This document shows, one piece after another, positions 1 to 9,297 of a stretch of DNA of 64,000 bases (within the stretch, counting starts at the first letter, position 1; the number at the start of each line of letters is the position of its first letter). The notes below the pieces were generated by a model. The model did not search any database, was not told the origin of the DNA, and saw only the letters and a list, made by a program, of their open reading frames with translations. The stretch is from contig NZ_NKCN01000010.1 of NCBI RefSeq assembly GCF_002245535.1, positions 1-64,000 of the forward strand, in the 5' to 3' direction. The position numbers and the translations under genes are program-made. The stretch comes from Mycobacterium lehmannii. Lineage in GTDB: Bacteria; Actinomycetota; Actinomycetes; Mycobacteriales; Mycobacteriaceae.

Positions 1-18
1 AGATGTGTATAGAGACAG
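1..18. other. Residual Nextera (Tn5 mosaic-end) sequencing adapter
   Basis: The first 18 bases equal the standard Nextera transposase adapter end (known as a 19-mer) with one A missing from its AA pair. The genomic mceF reading frame resumes right after it. This is a library remnant that survived trimming at a contig end, so the left edge of the window is an assembly end and the last bases of mceF here are not genomic. Confidence 0.93.
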
Positions 19-1294
19 ATCCCGGGGGCAGGTGGGGGACCGCCTGGCCCGACAACGTCGCATTCGGGTCGCCCTTCCAGTTGAAACCGTCGTTGAGGGG
101 CACATACTGTTCGTCGCTCTCGCACAACGCCACCGTGGGCGCGCGCTTGCCGGGCACGGTCTCGCACGGAATGTTACGTGCCCCACGCACATTGAACTGG
201 GAGTCCTGGGGCACTCGGCAGTACAGGTCACCGGGGGGCCGCGGTGGAGAATCTTCGAAGGTGGCGACGCGCTGTTGTTGGGCAGGCAGGAAGCCGGTGG
301 TGCAAGGGGGTGGGAGATTGAGGTTGAGGTTGAAGCTCAGGTATTGGCCTTTGTAGTCCTGTTTCGTGTCCAGGTTGGCCAGGATGCCGGCTTGGTTGTT
401 CTCGATGACCCGCGGGAAGACGACCAGCAGTTGTTCGACGTCGTTCTGATAGGTCAGCGCGACCTGGCCGACGGAGACCAGGTTGGCCATCAGGATCGGC
501 AGGGCGGGTTGTAGCCGCTCGACGAGGTGTCGTGTTTGGGCGGCCGCCGGGCCGCCGGCGTCGATGACACCGGCGACGGCCTGGTCGTGATCGCGCACTT
601 CTTCGGTCACCGTAGCCAGCTGTGTTGCCCACGCCTCGATCGCCTCGGAAGTGGCGGTCTGGGAATCCAACACAGGTTGGGCATCATCGATCAGCGTGGT
701 CAGCGCGTCGAGGTTGGTGCGGGCATCGATGGCCAGCGTGGAGGTGCCTTTGACCAGCCGCGACAGTTCCGGGCCCAGTCCGCCCACGGCGGTGTAGGAC
801 TCGTCGATCACCGTCTTGAGATTGTCGCGCGGGATGGCCGCCAGACCAGTGTTGGCGGTGGCCAGCAGGGCGTTGATGTCGGGCGGAACCCAGGTGTCGG
901 CCAGTTTGATCACGTCGCCGTTGCGCAGCGGCCGCGACGTGGCGTTACGCGGCAGCAGCAGCACGTAGGATTCGCCGATCGCCGACTGGCTGTGCACTTC
1001 GGCCTGCAGGTCTGAGGGAATGTCGATACCCGATTTCAGCGATAGCACCGCCTCGACGCCGGTGTCGGTCAGCTGCACCGATTCCACCCGGCCAACCTTG
1101 GTGCCGCGATAGGTGACGTTGCCGGATTCGTAGAGCCCGCCGGATTTGGGCAGCTCCATCGTCACCGTGTAGCGCCCGACACCGAACATCGTTGCCGGCA
1201 GGCTGACGAATTGCAGCATCAGCAACGCGACCGCGCCAACCGCGACCACGGTGAAGATGGTCAGCTGGATCCAGATCTTTCGGTTCAGGTGCAC
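1..1294 (-). CDS. mceF: MceF, substrate-binding protein of an Mce lipid transporter (3' truncated by contig end)
   Basis: This is the sixth Mce subunit, predicted to be cell-envelope anchored and to form part of the hexameric lipid conduit served by the YrbE permeases. The GTG start (1294-1292) lies one base after the mceE stop, as expected for tight coupling. An N-terminal membrane helix follows a basic tip (VHLNRKIWIQL), then the MCE/MlaD domain (YRGTKVGRVESV region, about residues 38-115) and a long helical region. The last readable part contains the family-typical NWKGDPNATLSGQ motif. About 425 codons are present, and MceF proteins are usually around 500 or more, so the C-terminus is missing. 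The final 18 bases are adapter, so the true end is unknown. The Mce paralogue group (1-8) could not be assigned. Confidence 0.93.
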   Translation of the reverse strand, partial: MHLNRKIWIQLTIFTVVAVGAVALLMLQFVSLPATMFGVGRYTVTMELPKSGGLYESGNVTYRGTKVGRVESVQLTDTGVEAVLSLKSGIDIPSDLQAEVHSQSAIGESYVLLLPRNATSRPLRNGDVIKLADTWVPPDINALLATANTGLAAIPRDNLKTVIDESYTAVGGLGPELSRLVKGTSTLAIDARTNLDALTTLIDDAQPVLDSQTATSEAIEAWATQLATVTEEVRDHDQAVAGVIDAGGPAAAQTRHLVERLQPALPILMANLVSVGQVALTYQNDVEQLLVVFPRVIENNQAGILANLDTKQDYKGQYLSFNLNLNLPPPCTTGFLPAQQQRVATFEDSPPRPPGDLYCRVPQDSQFNVRGARNIPCETVPGKRAPTVALCESDEQYVPLNDGFNWKGDPNATLSGQAVPHLPPGSVSIHI

Positions 1295-1295
1295 G

Positions 1296-2453
1296 CTAAG
1301 GCCCCTGGTCCCACCGGTACGCGACGGTCAGCGGATTCCCGAGATTGTTGGGTCCGCCCGCCGTGCAGGGGCTGGGGAACTGGCCGATGGTTCGGCCCCA
1401 CTGCAGTTCGAGTTCGGTCAGATCGCACTCCCACCGGGTGCCGGTGAAGATGCTTTGGTCGATGCGGCTGAGCGTGAGGTCGATGATGGCGGTCAGATTC
1501 GCGTAGTCGCCGCGCTGGAAGTTCTCGAAGGTTTCATTGGGAAACGGAAACGTCAGAAGCAGGCTGAGGGCCCGCGTCATGCTGGTACCGGCGTTGGCCA
1601 GCGACTCGAACACCGGTCCGACGTCGCGCAACTCCTCGACCAGGTTGTCCTTGGTCTGATTGACGGTGTCCACGGTCAGGGCGCTGAACTCGCCGAGGCG
1701 ATCAGCGGCTTCCACGAGGTTGTCGCGCTCGGCGTTGAGCACCTCGAGGGCGTCGGGGACGGTGGCCAGCGCACGGTCCAGCACGGGCTGCTGGTCAGCG
1801 AACGTGCCGACCAGCCGGTTGAGGCTGTCGGTGGCCGCGACGATGTCGCCGGTCTGCTCATTGAGGTGGGCGCTGAATTCGTCGAGTTGGCCAATCAAGC
1901 TGCGCACGTCGTGCTCGCGACCCCGCATCGCGGTGGTGAACGCCTCGGTGATGTCCTGAACCTGGCCCACCCCGCCGCCGTTGAGCACCATCGCCAACGC
2001 GGCCAGCGTCTGCTCGGTGCTCGGATAGGCGCCGGCACGGGCCAGCGGAATCAGCGAACCGTCATGCAGTTTGTCCTTCGGGGGTTCGGTTGTGGGAGGC
2101 GCAAGCTCGATGTGCAAGGAACCCAGCAGGCTGGTGGTACCGATCTTGGCCGTCGAGTTGGCCGGTAGGTCGACGTCGGCATTGAGTCGCATGGTCAGCA
2201 ACGCATGCCAGCCCTGGCGTTCGATCTTGGTGACATGCCCGACCGCGACGTCGGCGACACGCACCCGCGAATTCGGTTGGATGTTGTTGACATCGGGCAG
2301 CTGCGCCTGGACCACAAACGAGTCCGGCCCCTTACCCTGCACACCAGGCAGCGGCAACGAATTGGGCCCCTGCCAACCACAACTTGCCGATACCGACACG
2401 ATCGCCACCAGCAGCAGGCTGGCCGCCCTGCGACCCCGCCATCGCGATGTCAT
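1296..2453 (-). CDS. mceE: MceE, lipoprotein subunit of the Mce transporter
   Basis: This 385-residue protein is the lipoprotein member of the Mce complex, the position named Lpr in M. tuberculosis operons. I chose the ATG at 2453 because it forms an ATGA overlap with the mceD stop and starts a classic export signal: basic MTSRWRGRR, a hydrophobic core and Cys25 in VSASCGW, the likely lipidated residue. The open frame extends further upstream but only inside mceD. The MCE domain covers about residues 45-130 (VRVADVAVGHV), followed by the helical Mce C-terminal domain ending near the FPFPNETF and RGDYANL motifs typical of MceE. Lipidation is inferred from the lipobox-like sequence, which has Ser rather than the usual Leu at -3. 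Confidence 0.93.
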   Translation of the reverse strand: MTSRWRGRRAASLLLVAIVSVSASCGWQGPNSLPLPGVQGKGPDSFVVQAQLPDVNNIQPNSRVRVADVAVGHVTKIERQGWHALLTMRLNADVDLPANSTAKIGTTSLLGSLHIELAPPTTEPPKDKLHDGSLIPLARAGAYPSTEQTLAALAMVLNGGGVGQVQDITEAFTTAMRGREHDVRSLIGQLDEFSAHLNEQTGDIVAATDSLNRLVGTFADQQPVLDRALATVPDALEVLNAERDNLVEAADRLGEFSALTVDTVNQTKDNLVEELRDVGPVFESLANAGTSMTRALSLLLTFPFPNETFENFQRGDYANLTAIIDLTLSRIDQSIFTGTRWECDLTELELQWGRTIGQFPSPCTAGGPNNLGNPLTVAYRWDQGP

Positions 2454-3721
2454 GAGCCGGCCTCGGGCGGGGTCATCATGCCGGGCAGGCCGTCGGTCGG
2501 ATCGGTGGCAATCGCCGCTACGGGCCCCGTCTCGGCGGCGGGCGGAACGAAGTCGGGCCGCATCCAGTCCTCGCTGTAGGTGATCTCGTTGGGCCGGGCC
2601 TGGGTGCCGACGAAAAGGTTCTCGCCGATCGGCGGGAAGTTGTACTGGCGGTTCTTGATGATGGGCGCCATATATTGCGCGCACAGTTTGGCCGATTGCT
2701 CGCCGCCCAGTCGGGAGGCCGATTGGATCGCGCCGCACAGAAACGAAATCGGGTCGGCGAAGTTGTTGATGGCAAGCGCACCGGTGAGTGAACCGTTGGC
2801 GGGCTCGTAGAGGTTCGCGAAGTTCTGCAACACCGTCGGGGCGATGTGCAGCGTCTGCTTGATGTCATCGATGCTGTCGACCAGCGTGCCGGTGATCGAC
2901 GCCATCTGGTCAGAGGCGGTGCCGATCGCCTCGGTGTGCTCGGCGGCGAACTCTCCGACATCGGCGACCACCGCGTTGAGATCCTCGGCGGCCTGGCCCA
3001 CCTTGTCGGGGTCGTCGGCCAGCAGCGCGGTGACCGCGGCCAGGTTGTGGTTGAGCGCTTCGAGCAGATCGGCGCTGTCTCGCAGCGCCGACACCAGCGT
3101 CGAGAGGTTCTTGACGGTGGCGAACACGTCGGTGCTGTGATCGGCCAGCACCGACACCGTCTGGGACAGTTTGAGTATCGCGTCACGAATGGACGGTCCC
3201 TGCCCACGCACGTTGTCTGCGGCGGTGTTGATCAACGCACCCAGCGTGCTTACGCCGCCGGGCTGATCGGGTTTGAGCAGTTCGGTCACCCGCTCGAGTT
3301 GGACCCGCAGGTCGTCCCATTCCACCGGGACCGCGGTGCGATCCAGACCGATGACCGCCCCGTCGGCCATTGTCGGCCCGCCGCTGTAGGGCGGTGTCAG
3401 CTGAATGGCACGGGCCGTGACCAGCTGCGGCGACAGGATCGCGGCCTTGGCATCGGCGGGAACCCGGTACTTGGCGTCGATCCACATCGTGACCTTGGCC
3501 CGATGCGGCTCGGGTTCGATCTTTTCGACCTTGCCCACCGAAACCCCTCGGATGCGCACATGATCACCGGCGAACACCCCGGTGCTGTTCTCGAAGTAGG
3601 CCACCACGGTCATGCGGTCGGTCTGGGTGGGCAGGCGAACCGCGACGAACAGGCCCGCACCCAACAGCACGACCAGCACGCCGGCCACCACCACGCGCGG
3701 GTTCGACAGCCACCTGCTCAT
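2450..3721 (-). CDS. mceD: MceD, Mce transporter subunit
   Basis: This 423-residue Mce-family protein has a single N-terminal transmembrane helix (about residues 10-28, VVVAGVLVVLLGAGLFVAV) and then an MCE domain (about 35-115; VRIRGVSVGKVEKIEPE). A long helical domain with the FANLYEPANGSLTGAL stretch follows, which is typical of MceD. The C-terminus is short and not proline-rich. The start overlaps the mceC stop by ATGA, and its own stop overlaps mceE in the same way, so the subunits are translationally coupled. Its likely role is as one of six stacked MCE rings or helices that form the hydrophobic tunnel across the periplasm. Confidence 0.94.
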   Translation of the reverse strand: MSRWLSNPRVVVAGVLVVLLGAGLFVAVRLPTQTDRMTVVAYFENSTGVFAGDHVRIRGVSVGKVEKIEPEPHRAKVTMWIDAKYRVPADAKAAILSPQLVTARAIQLTPPYSGGPTMADGAVIGLDRTAVPVEWDDLRVQLERVTELLKPDQPGGVSTLGALINTAADNVRGQGPSIRDAILKLSQTVSVLADHSTDVFATVKNLSTLVSALRDSADLLEALNHNLAAVTALLADDPDKVGQAAEDLNAVVADVGEFAAEHTEAIGTASDQMASITGTLVDSIDDIKQTLHIAPTVLQNFANLYEPANGSLTGALAINNFADPISFLCGAIQSASRLGGEQSAKLCAQYMAPIIKNRQYNFPPIGENLFVGTQARPNEITYSEDWMRPDFVPPAAETGPVAAIATDPTDGLPGMMTPPEAGS

Positions 3722-5085
3722 GGTTGGCCTCCGGGCTGCTGGGATGCCGGTGCCTCACCCGGTGCCGGCACATAGACCGGCGCGGGGGTCGGTTCGGGCG
3801 TGGCGGCCAACTCGGCCGGGGCCGGCGCGGGCGGGCCCGGCGGCGGGCCACCGGCGGCAGGCGCCGGCGGCGGTGGGCGGTGCGGGTAGCAGCCCGGGCC
3901 GGGCAACGCGATGCCCGCCGGCCCGCACGCTTGGTCGCCGGGGTTGCCCGTGATCGCTTCGGGCAGCTGCAGCCTCGGTTCGCCGCCCTGGCCGGTGCGC
4001 GGGTAGGGCATCGGCAACGCCGGGGTGCCGGGCTGGCCGGTTTGAGGATCGGTGCGCTTCGAGGGCAGCAAGGTCGCCGGGTCCAGCCCGAGGTCGGAGA
4101 ACGCGGCATCGACGAACGGTTGCACAAACTGGCCGGGAAACAGGTTGGCGACATAGGCCTTGAAGAACGGGCCGGACGAAATCGACTCACCCAGCGACAT
4201 CGCGTAGGTGTTGACCAGCTTGATCGCTTGGGCCACCCGCTCTTTGCGGTCATCGACGATCGCCAGCACCCCGTTGAGCTTGTCGAGCGCCGGCCGCAGC
4301 TGTGCGCGGTTCTCGGCGATGAACCCACCCAGCTGCCGGGAGACCGCCGAGATGTTGGCCCAGAGTTGATCCAACGCCGCGCTCTGTGTCCGCAGTTGTG
4401 CCAGCAGCGCATTGGTGTCACCCACCAAGCTCACGATCTGGTCGGTGCGGTTGGCCAGTACCCCGGTCGCTTGGGCCGCGTTGTCGAGCAGACGGCGCAG
4501 TTGATCATCGCGGGTGTTGAGCGTTTCGGCGAGCCGCGCAACCCCTGCCACCGCATCCTTGAGGTCTGGGGGCGTGTCGGAGAAGGTATGGGCCAACGTG
4601 GCCAGCGAGTCCGACAGCTGGTTGGTGTTCAGCCCGCTGATGGTGGTGGCCAAATCCCCCAGTGCATCGGGCAATTGATACGGCGAGACCGTACGCGCCA
4701 ACGGAATGGTGCCGCGGAGCCGGTCGTCCCCGCGGGGAGTCACGTCGACGATCTTGGCGCCCAGCAGGCTCTTGGTCTTGATCGCGGCCTCGGTGCGGTC
4801 GCCGAGGCGAACATCCTCACCGATCATGAAGGTGACCAGCACGCCGGCCTCCTCCAGTTCGATTCCGGTGACGCTGCCCACCGGATAGCCCGAGACCTCA
4901 ACGGCGGCACCGGTGTTCAACCCCCCAGCGTCGGCGAAATACGCCGAGTAGTGGGTGCCCGAATTGAGGAAGGGCAACTTCTGGTACTGCAGCGCCGCCA
5001 GCACCATCGCGCCGACGGTCACCATGCCGATGGTCCCGATCAGGATCGGGCTGCGCTCTGCAAAGGACTTCACTTGGGCGCGCAC
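3718..5085 (-). CDS. mceC: MceC, Mce transporter subunit with proline-rich tail
   Basis: This Mce-family protein is up to 455 residues long: an N-terminal helix, an MCE domain (about residues 45-120; VEVSGYPVGSVTGIEL), a helical domain to about residue 340, then about 100 residues rich in Pro, Ala and Gly. Such a tail is common in actinobacterial MceC proteins and may reach into the cell wall. The GTG at 5085 is given, but a GTG at 5073 that overlaps the mceB stop as GTGA is an equally good start and would match the coupling seen in the rest of the operon. The stop overlaps mceD by ATGA. Confidence 0.92.
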   Translation of the reverse strand: MRAQVKSFAERSPILIGTIGMVTVGAMVLAALQYQKLPFLNSGTHYSAYFADAGGLNTGAAVEVSGYPVGSVTGIELEEAGVLVTFMIGEDVRLGDRTEAAIKTKSLLGAKIVDVTPRGDDRLRGTIPLARTVSPYQLPDALGDLATTISGLNTNQLSDSLATLAHTFSDTPPDLKDAVAGVARLAETLNTRDDQLRRLLDNAAQATGVLANRTDQIVSLVGDTNALLAQLRTQSAALDQLWANISAVSRQLGGFIAENRAQLRPALDKLNGVLAIVDDRKERVAQAIKLVNTYAMSLGESISSGPFFKAYVANLFPGQFVQPFVDAAFSDLGLDPATLLPSKRTDPQTGQPGTPALPMPYPRTGQGGEPRLQLPEAITGNPGDQACGPAGIALPGPGCYPHRPPPPAPAAGGPPPGPPAPAPAELAATPEPTPAPVYVPAPGEAPASQQPGGQP

Positions 5086-6095
5086 CGCCCGGTGCTCTGA
5101 CCGGCCACCTTGACATACACCGGCTGTCCGCCTTTGCCGTTGAGCTTGAGCACGACATCACAGAAATAGAAGCTGAAGTAGTCGCCATACATCCCTTGGC
5201 GCACCAGTGCCTGGTACTTGTCGGGCAGCGTGTTGAGCAAGTTGTCCAGATAGTCGCGGTCCGCCACGGCGATCTCGGCCACCCGGTCGGTCTCATGCAC
5301 CACCTTGCGGAACGGGGCGCGCGATTGCGCCAACAGGTCGGCGAGTGACCCGGTCGCGGCGTTGGTGTAGGCCACCGCGTTGGACACATCGGTGCGCCGT
5401 TGGGCCAGTCCGTCGATCAGCTCCGACAGCGATGACACCGCGGTGTCGAGCCGCTCGCTTTGTCCGCCCAGCGAGCCCAGGACGACATTGAGGTTGTCGA
5501 TGACCTGCCCGATCAACACATCCCGGTCGGCCAACGTGTTGGTCACCGCCGCGGCCTGGGCCAGAAACGAGCCGAGGGCGGGTCCCTGCCCCTGGAACGC
5601 CTCGATCAACTGCGCACTGAGTGTGTTGACCTGGTCAGCGTCGAGCGCCCGAAACAGCGGCTTGAAACCGCCGATCACCGCATCAAGATCCAGCGCGGGT
5701 TCGGTGCGGGTCGGCGGGATCGTCTGTCCGGGATGCAGCGTCTTGACCCCGCCGGTGCCTTCCTCCAGTGCCAGGTAGCGGTCGCCGACCAGATTGTCAT
5801 AGCGGATCACGGCCCGAGAACCCTCGGTCAACACGACCGACTTGTCGGCCGAAAACGCCACCCGCACCGTCGCATCCGGGTTGATGGAGATGTCGCCGAC
5901 CTTGCCGACCTCCACCCCGGCGATCCGCACGATCGTGCCTTCCCGCATGTTGGAGACATTGGTGAACTCGGCGTAATAGGTGTTGCCCGCATCAAAGCGA
6001 AACTGTCCGAATGTCACCACGAGCAGGAATGCGACGAATGCACACGCGGTCAAGAAGATGGCCAGCCGCCAGATGACGCCCTTGAGGTCAGCCAC
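5070..6095 (-). CDS. mceB: MceB, Mce transporter subunit
   Basis: This Mce-family subunit is 341 residues from the GTG at 6095. I preferred that start because an AGGA lies about 8 bases upstream and it places a short basic tip before the membrane helix (VIWRLAIFLTACAFVAFLL). A TTG at 6125 would add ten residues and has no ribosome-binding site. The MCE domain spans about residues 35-110 (VRIAGVEVGKVGDIS), followed by the helical domain and the family-typical C-terminal GDYFSFYFCDV stretch with paired cysteines. It lies between mceA (51 base gap) and mceC (overlapping), and acts in the same envelope complex. Confidence 0.92.
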   Translation of the reverse strand: MADLKGVIWRLAIFLTACAFVAFLLVVTFGQFRFDAGNTYYAEFTNVSNMREGTIVRIAGVEVGKVGDISINPDATVRVAFSADKSVVLTEGSRAVIRYDNLVGDRYLALEEGTGGVKTLHPGQTIPPTRTEPALDLDAVIGGFKPLFRALDADQVNTLSAQLIEAFQGQGPALGSFLAQAAAVTNTLADRDVLIGQVIDNLNVVLGSLGGQSERLDTAVSSLSELIDGLAQRRTDVSNAVAYTNAATGSLADLLAQSRAPFRKVVHETDRVAEIAVADRDYLDNLLNTLPDKYQALVRQGMYGDYFSFYFCDVVLKLNGKGGQPVYVKVAGQSTGRCAPK

Positions 6096-6146
6096 GACTT
6101 TCGTCCTGTTCTTGTCGGGTATCAACGGTCACGGTCGCGGCGGCGA

Positions 6147-7523
6147 TCACGGTGGACCCTGTCCATTCCCGTGGGGCTGCGCCGGGCCCGGCGCGGGCCC
6201 GGCCGGGGCGAGGCCCGGCCACAACGGCGTTCCACCCGGCCCGTACAGCGGCGCGCCGTAGGGCGGGGCTCCCGGGTAGGGCACCGGCCCGATCGCCGGG
6301 CCCGGAATGCATTGGCGGATGCTCGGCGCCTCGGGCACGGCGCGGGTCACCGGCAAGTAATTCGCCCAGCATGGATGTCCGATACCGGGATTGGGGCGAA
6401 TGTCCACGCCGGCGCCCCAGCCGGTGTTGGTGACAAGATGGCGCACCGGGAAGTTCTTGGTGGCATCCGGAAGCGACCCGCAACCCGGCTTGCCGCCGGG
6501 TCCGCCCTTGGCCGCAACGACGGGCAGGTGCTGCGGGTACGCGTAGGGGTCGTTACCCAACAACAGCGCGACGTCGAGCTGCAGCGTGCGCCCATCACCA
6601 CCCCACGCCGCATAGCCGCCGTTGTTCAAATACCACGTGGTGCCCTGCAAGAAGCACGTGTACACCGGGTTGTGGTGCAGCAGCAGACCGGTGGTGGGCT
6701 CGAGGACGTTGACCGCCTCGACGAGATCGTCCTTGCTTGCGCCCAGCAGGGTGGTGCCCGCGTCCGACAAGCCGATCACGTTCAACAACAACGCATCCAA
6801 TGCGCCGGCGTGTTCGGTGATCGTGGTGCTGGTGGTACTGACGGCGTCCAGAATTGTCACGATGTCCTCGGCGACCGCACCATAGGTGTCGGTGAAGTCC
6901 GTCAGCGAAACCCAGTTCTGCCCAATAGTGTCGCTGCGCGCGTTGAGCGCCGACAACACCTGGTTCAGATCGGTGATCCCTTGGCCCATCCGCTCGCCCT
7001 GTCCGCGCACGCCCTCGGCAACCGCGGTCAACACCGCGTTCAGCTTCAGCGGGTCGACCATCTTGAGCAGCTCGACGACGTTCTCGAACACGGTGTTGAT
7101 CTCGGTGCTGACCCGCTCCGCATGCAAGACCGCCCCGGCGGCCAACCGCTTGGGGCTCGGATCCGATGGCATCATCAGCTCAACGAACTTCGTGCCGAAC
7201 GCGGTGGTCGCACTGATCTGGGCCCCCACATTGGCCGGGATGTAGCGGATCTGGTCGGGGTCGATCTCCAACCGCAGCCTGGTGGCGTCCGCATCGCTGC
7301 CGAGTTGGCTGACCCGGCCCACCCGCACCCCACGCAACATCACATCTGCGTCAGTCTCCATCACCAGCCCCGCCCGCTCCGAGGTCAACGTCACCGGCAC
7401 GTACGACCGGAACGTGCCCCAAAACGCCGCGGCGGACCCGAACAAGAACAACGCGATCGCCAACAGCAATATCAGCGTCCACCACCCGGTGGAGATGCGG
7501 TGTGTCCCTGCCCTGCGGTTCAT
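6147..7523 (-). CDS. mceA: MceA, Mce transporter subunit with Pro/Gly-rich tail
   Basis: This is the first Mce subunit of the operon, 458 residues from the ATG at 7523, which lies four bases after the yrbEB stop. An upstream in-frame ATG at 7562 would overlap yrbEB and has no ribosome-binding site. It has an N-terminal helix (WWTLILLLAIALFLFG), an MCE domain (VMLRGVRVGRVSQLG, about residues 45-125), a helical domain to about residue 275, a Cys-containing middle region, and a C-terminal tail of PGAPPYGAPLYGPGG-type repeats. Such Pro/Gly/Tyr-rich tails are common in MceA/F-type subunits. It is predicted to sit in the cell envelope and contact the lipid substrate. Confidence 0.92.
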   Translation of the reverse strand: MNRRAGTHRISTGWWTLILLLAIALFLFGSAAAFWGTFRSYVPVTLTSERAGLVMETDADVMLRGVRVGRVSQLGSDADATRLRLEIDPDQIRYIPANVGAQISATTAFGTKFVELMMPSDPSPKRLAAGAVLHAERVSTEINTVFENVVELLKMVDPLKLNAVLTAVAEGVRGQGERMGQGITDLNQVLSALNARSDTIGQNWVSLTDFTDTYGAVAEDIVTILDAVSTTSTTITEHAGALDALLLNVIGLSDAGTTLLGASKDDLVEAVNVLEPTTGLLLHHNPVYTCFLQGTTWYLNNGGYAAWGGDGRTLQLDVALLLGNDPYAYPQHLPVVAAKGGPGGKPGCGSLPDATKNFPVRHLVTNTGWGAGVDIRPNPGIGHPCWANYLPVTRAVPEAPSIRQCIPGPAIGPVPYPGAPPYGAPLYGPGGTPLWPGLAPAGPAPGPAQPHGNGQGPP

Positions 7524-7527
7524 GCCA

Positions 7528-8382
7528 CTAAGCCGCCAGGTGGAAGTCGCCGGACTGGCCATAGATCGCCAGCGTCATGACCAGGATCAACAACGACGCC
7601 ACGACCATCGACGCCCGCACCGCCCGGCCCACAGCCTCTCCCACCCCGGCCGGCCCGCCGCTGGCCGTATAGCCGTAGTAGGTGCACATCAGCATGATCA
7701 TCAGTGCCACCGCGGCCACCTCGGCCAACGACCACAACACATCGGTGGGGCTGAGGTAGGTGTAGAAGTAATGGTCATAGACACCGGATCCCTGCCCATA
7801 GACGGCGGTGGTGCCTAGCCGAGCGGCGAGGAAGGCCGTCATCAGCCCCACACAGAACAGCGGGACCGCCACGATCACTCCGGCCACCACCCGCGTCGAC
7901 GCCAGGTAACTCACGGTGCGGATACCGATGGCCTCGAGCGCGTCGATCTCCTCGTTGATCCGCATCGCGCCCAACTGAGCCGTACTGCCGGCACCGATGG
8001 TCGCCGCCAGCGCCACCATCACCGTGCCCGGCTGGATTTCGCGGGTGTTGAAGAAGGCCGACGCGAACCCGGTCAGCGCCTCCACCCCCACCGAGGCCAA
8101 CTGGTTGTAACCCTGCACCGCCACGATCGCCCCCGTGGTGATCGTCAGGAACGCGATAATTACGATCGTTCCACCGATCACCGCCAAAGCCCCACTGCCC
8201 AAACCCATCTGGGCGATCACTCGCAACAGCTCACTGCGGTACTTGACCACCGCATCGGGAATCCCGGCAAGCGTGGTGGCATAAAAGCGCGTCTGCTCTC
8301 CGAGTCGGTGCCACCCGCCCACCCCGGCCTTCGCGGTGCGCTGCAACCGTGGATGAAGCGCGCTCGGGACACTCAGCGACAT
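7528..8382 (-). CDS. yrbEB: YrbEB, MlaE-family ABC permease of the Mce importer
   Basis: This 284-residue integral membrane protein has five to six hydrophobic helices and the MlaE-family coupling motif EEIDALEAIGI (about residues 145-155). It pairs with YrbEA to form the inner-membrane channel of the Mce lipid importer, powered by an MceG-type ATPase (Mkl) that is not encoded here. AGGTGA sits just upstream of the ATG. The gene starts nine bases after the yrbEA stop and ends four bases before mceA. Confidence 0.95.
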   Translation of the reverse strand: MSLSVPSALHPRLQRTAKAGVGGWHRLGEQTRFYATTLAGIPDAVVKYRSELLRVIAQMGLGSGALAVIGGTIVIIAFLTITTGAIVAVQGYNQLASVGVEALTGFASAFFNTREIQPGTVMVALAATIGAGSTAQLGAMRINEEIDALEAIGIRTVSYLASTRVVAGVIVAVPLFCVGLMTAFLAARLGTTAVYGQGSGVYDHYFYTYLSPTDVLWSLAEVAAVALMIMLMCTYYGYTASGGPAGVGEAVGRAVRASMVVASLLILVMTLAIYGQSGDFHLAA

Positions 8383-8391
8383 CGCTTCACC

Positions 8392-9165
8392 TCACGACAC
8401 CATGAACGGAACGCCGACGGCGGTCACGATGATGTTGGTCAGGAACAAGACGATGAACGCGAACACCACCGTTTCGTTCACCGCGCGACCCACCCCGGCC
8501 GGACCACCGCCCACCGACATGCCCTGATAGCAAGCGATCAGCCCGGCCGTCAGCCCGAAAAGGGTCGCCTTGATCATCGAGATGATGACGTCGGCCAAGC
8601 CGGTCAACGTGGTCAGACCGGCCACCCACGCGCCCGCCGAGACGTCCATGAGATACACCGAACACAGAAACGCGCCAACAAGACCCGTCACGATCAGCAC
8701 CGAGTTCAGTGCCAGCGACACCGTTGTGGCCGCCAGCACCCGCGGAACAACCAAGGCCTGAATGGGGTCGATGCCCATCACCCGCAGCGCGTCGAGTTCC
8801 TCCCGAATGGTCCGCGCCCCCAGATCGGCGCACATGGCGGTGGCACCGGCGCCGGCGACGACCAACACCGTCACAATCGGACCGCTTTGGGACACAGTGA
8901 AAATCGCGGCACCCGTGCCGGAGAAATCGGCGGCTCCGATGTCGGACAACAAGACGTTGAACAGAAACCCTGAGATCACCGCCCATGGGATCGTCATCAG
9001 CAGTCCCGGAAGGGTCGACACCCGTGCTACGAACCAGCACTGGATCAGATATTCGCGCCACGCGAACGGCGGCCGGAACATCATCACGAGGGTGTCCATG
9101 GACATGGCGAAGAATCCACCGACCGCGCGCACGGGCTTGGCCATCGTCTGCGCGTCGATCACCAT
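8392..9165 (-). CDS. yrbEA: YrbEA, MlaE-family ABC permease, first gene of the mce operon
   Basis: This 257-residue permease of the MlaE family carries EELDALRVMGI, the motif that contacts the ATPase. I chose the ATG at 9165 because a strong GGAGGGAGGTG lies about 10 bases upstream. The frame stays open for a further 39 codons without a better start. It partners YrbEB in the inner membrane. A 189 bp gap separates it from the ferredoxin gene upstream on the same strand, so the mce operon may have its own promoter or may be read through from the P450 cassette. Confidence 0.94.
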   Translation of the reverse strand: MVIDAQTMAKPVRAVGGFFAMSMDTLVMMFRPPFAWREYLIQCWFVARVSTLPGLLMTIPWAVISGFLFNVLLSDIGAADFSGTGAAIFTVSQSGPIVTVLVVAGAGATAMCADLGARTIREELDALRVMGIDPIQALVVPRVLAATTVSLALNSVLIVTGLVGAFLCSVYLMDVSAGAWVAGLTTLTGLADVIISMIKATLFGLTAGLIACYQGMSVGGGPAGVGRAVNETVVFAFIVLFLTNIIVTAVGVPFMVS

Positions 9166-9260
9166 GGCGCCGTGCACCTCCCTCCGGGCAGGTCGATGTG
9201 GACGTGTGACATTGGCGAGGGTACGCGGTCCGTCACAGTTATGTCCATAGCCAATACGCC

Positions 9261-9297
9261 TTAAGAGCGCATCATGGAACATTAATTGACGCTCTAA
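9261..9297. promoter_or_regulatory. Imperfect inverted repeat upstream of the yrbE-mce operon (candidate operator)
   Basis: TTAAGAGCG at 9261-9269 faces CGCTCTAA at 9290-9297, an eight-base match with one bulged base, centred about 114 bases upstream of the yrbEA start. The surrounding bases are AT-rich compared with the genes. It could be a regulator-binding site for the mce operon, but no known motif was recognised. Confidence 0.3.

Noticed and set aside
5460..7580. A 706-codon open frame on the plus strand
   Set aside because: It is antisense to mceA and mceB, has no family features, and has an Arg/His-rich composition typical of shadow frames in high-GC DNA.
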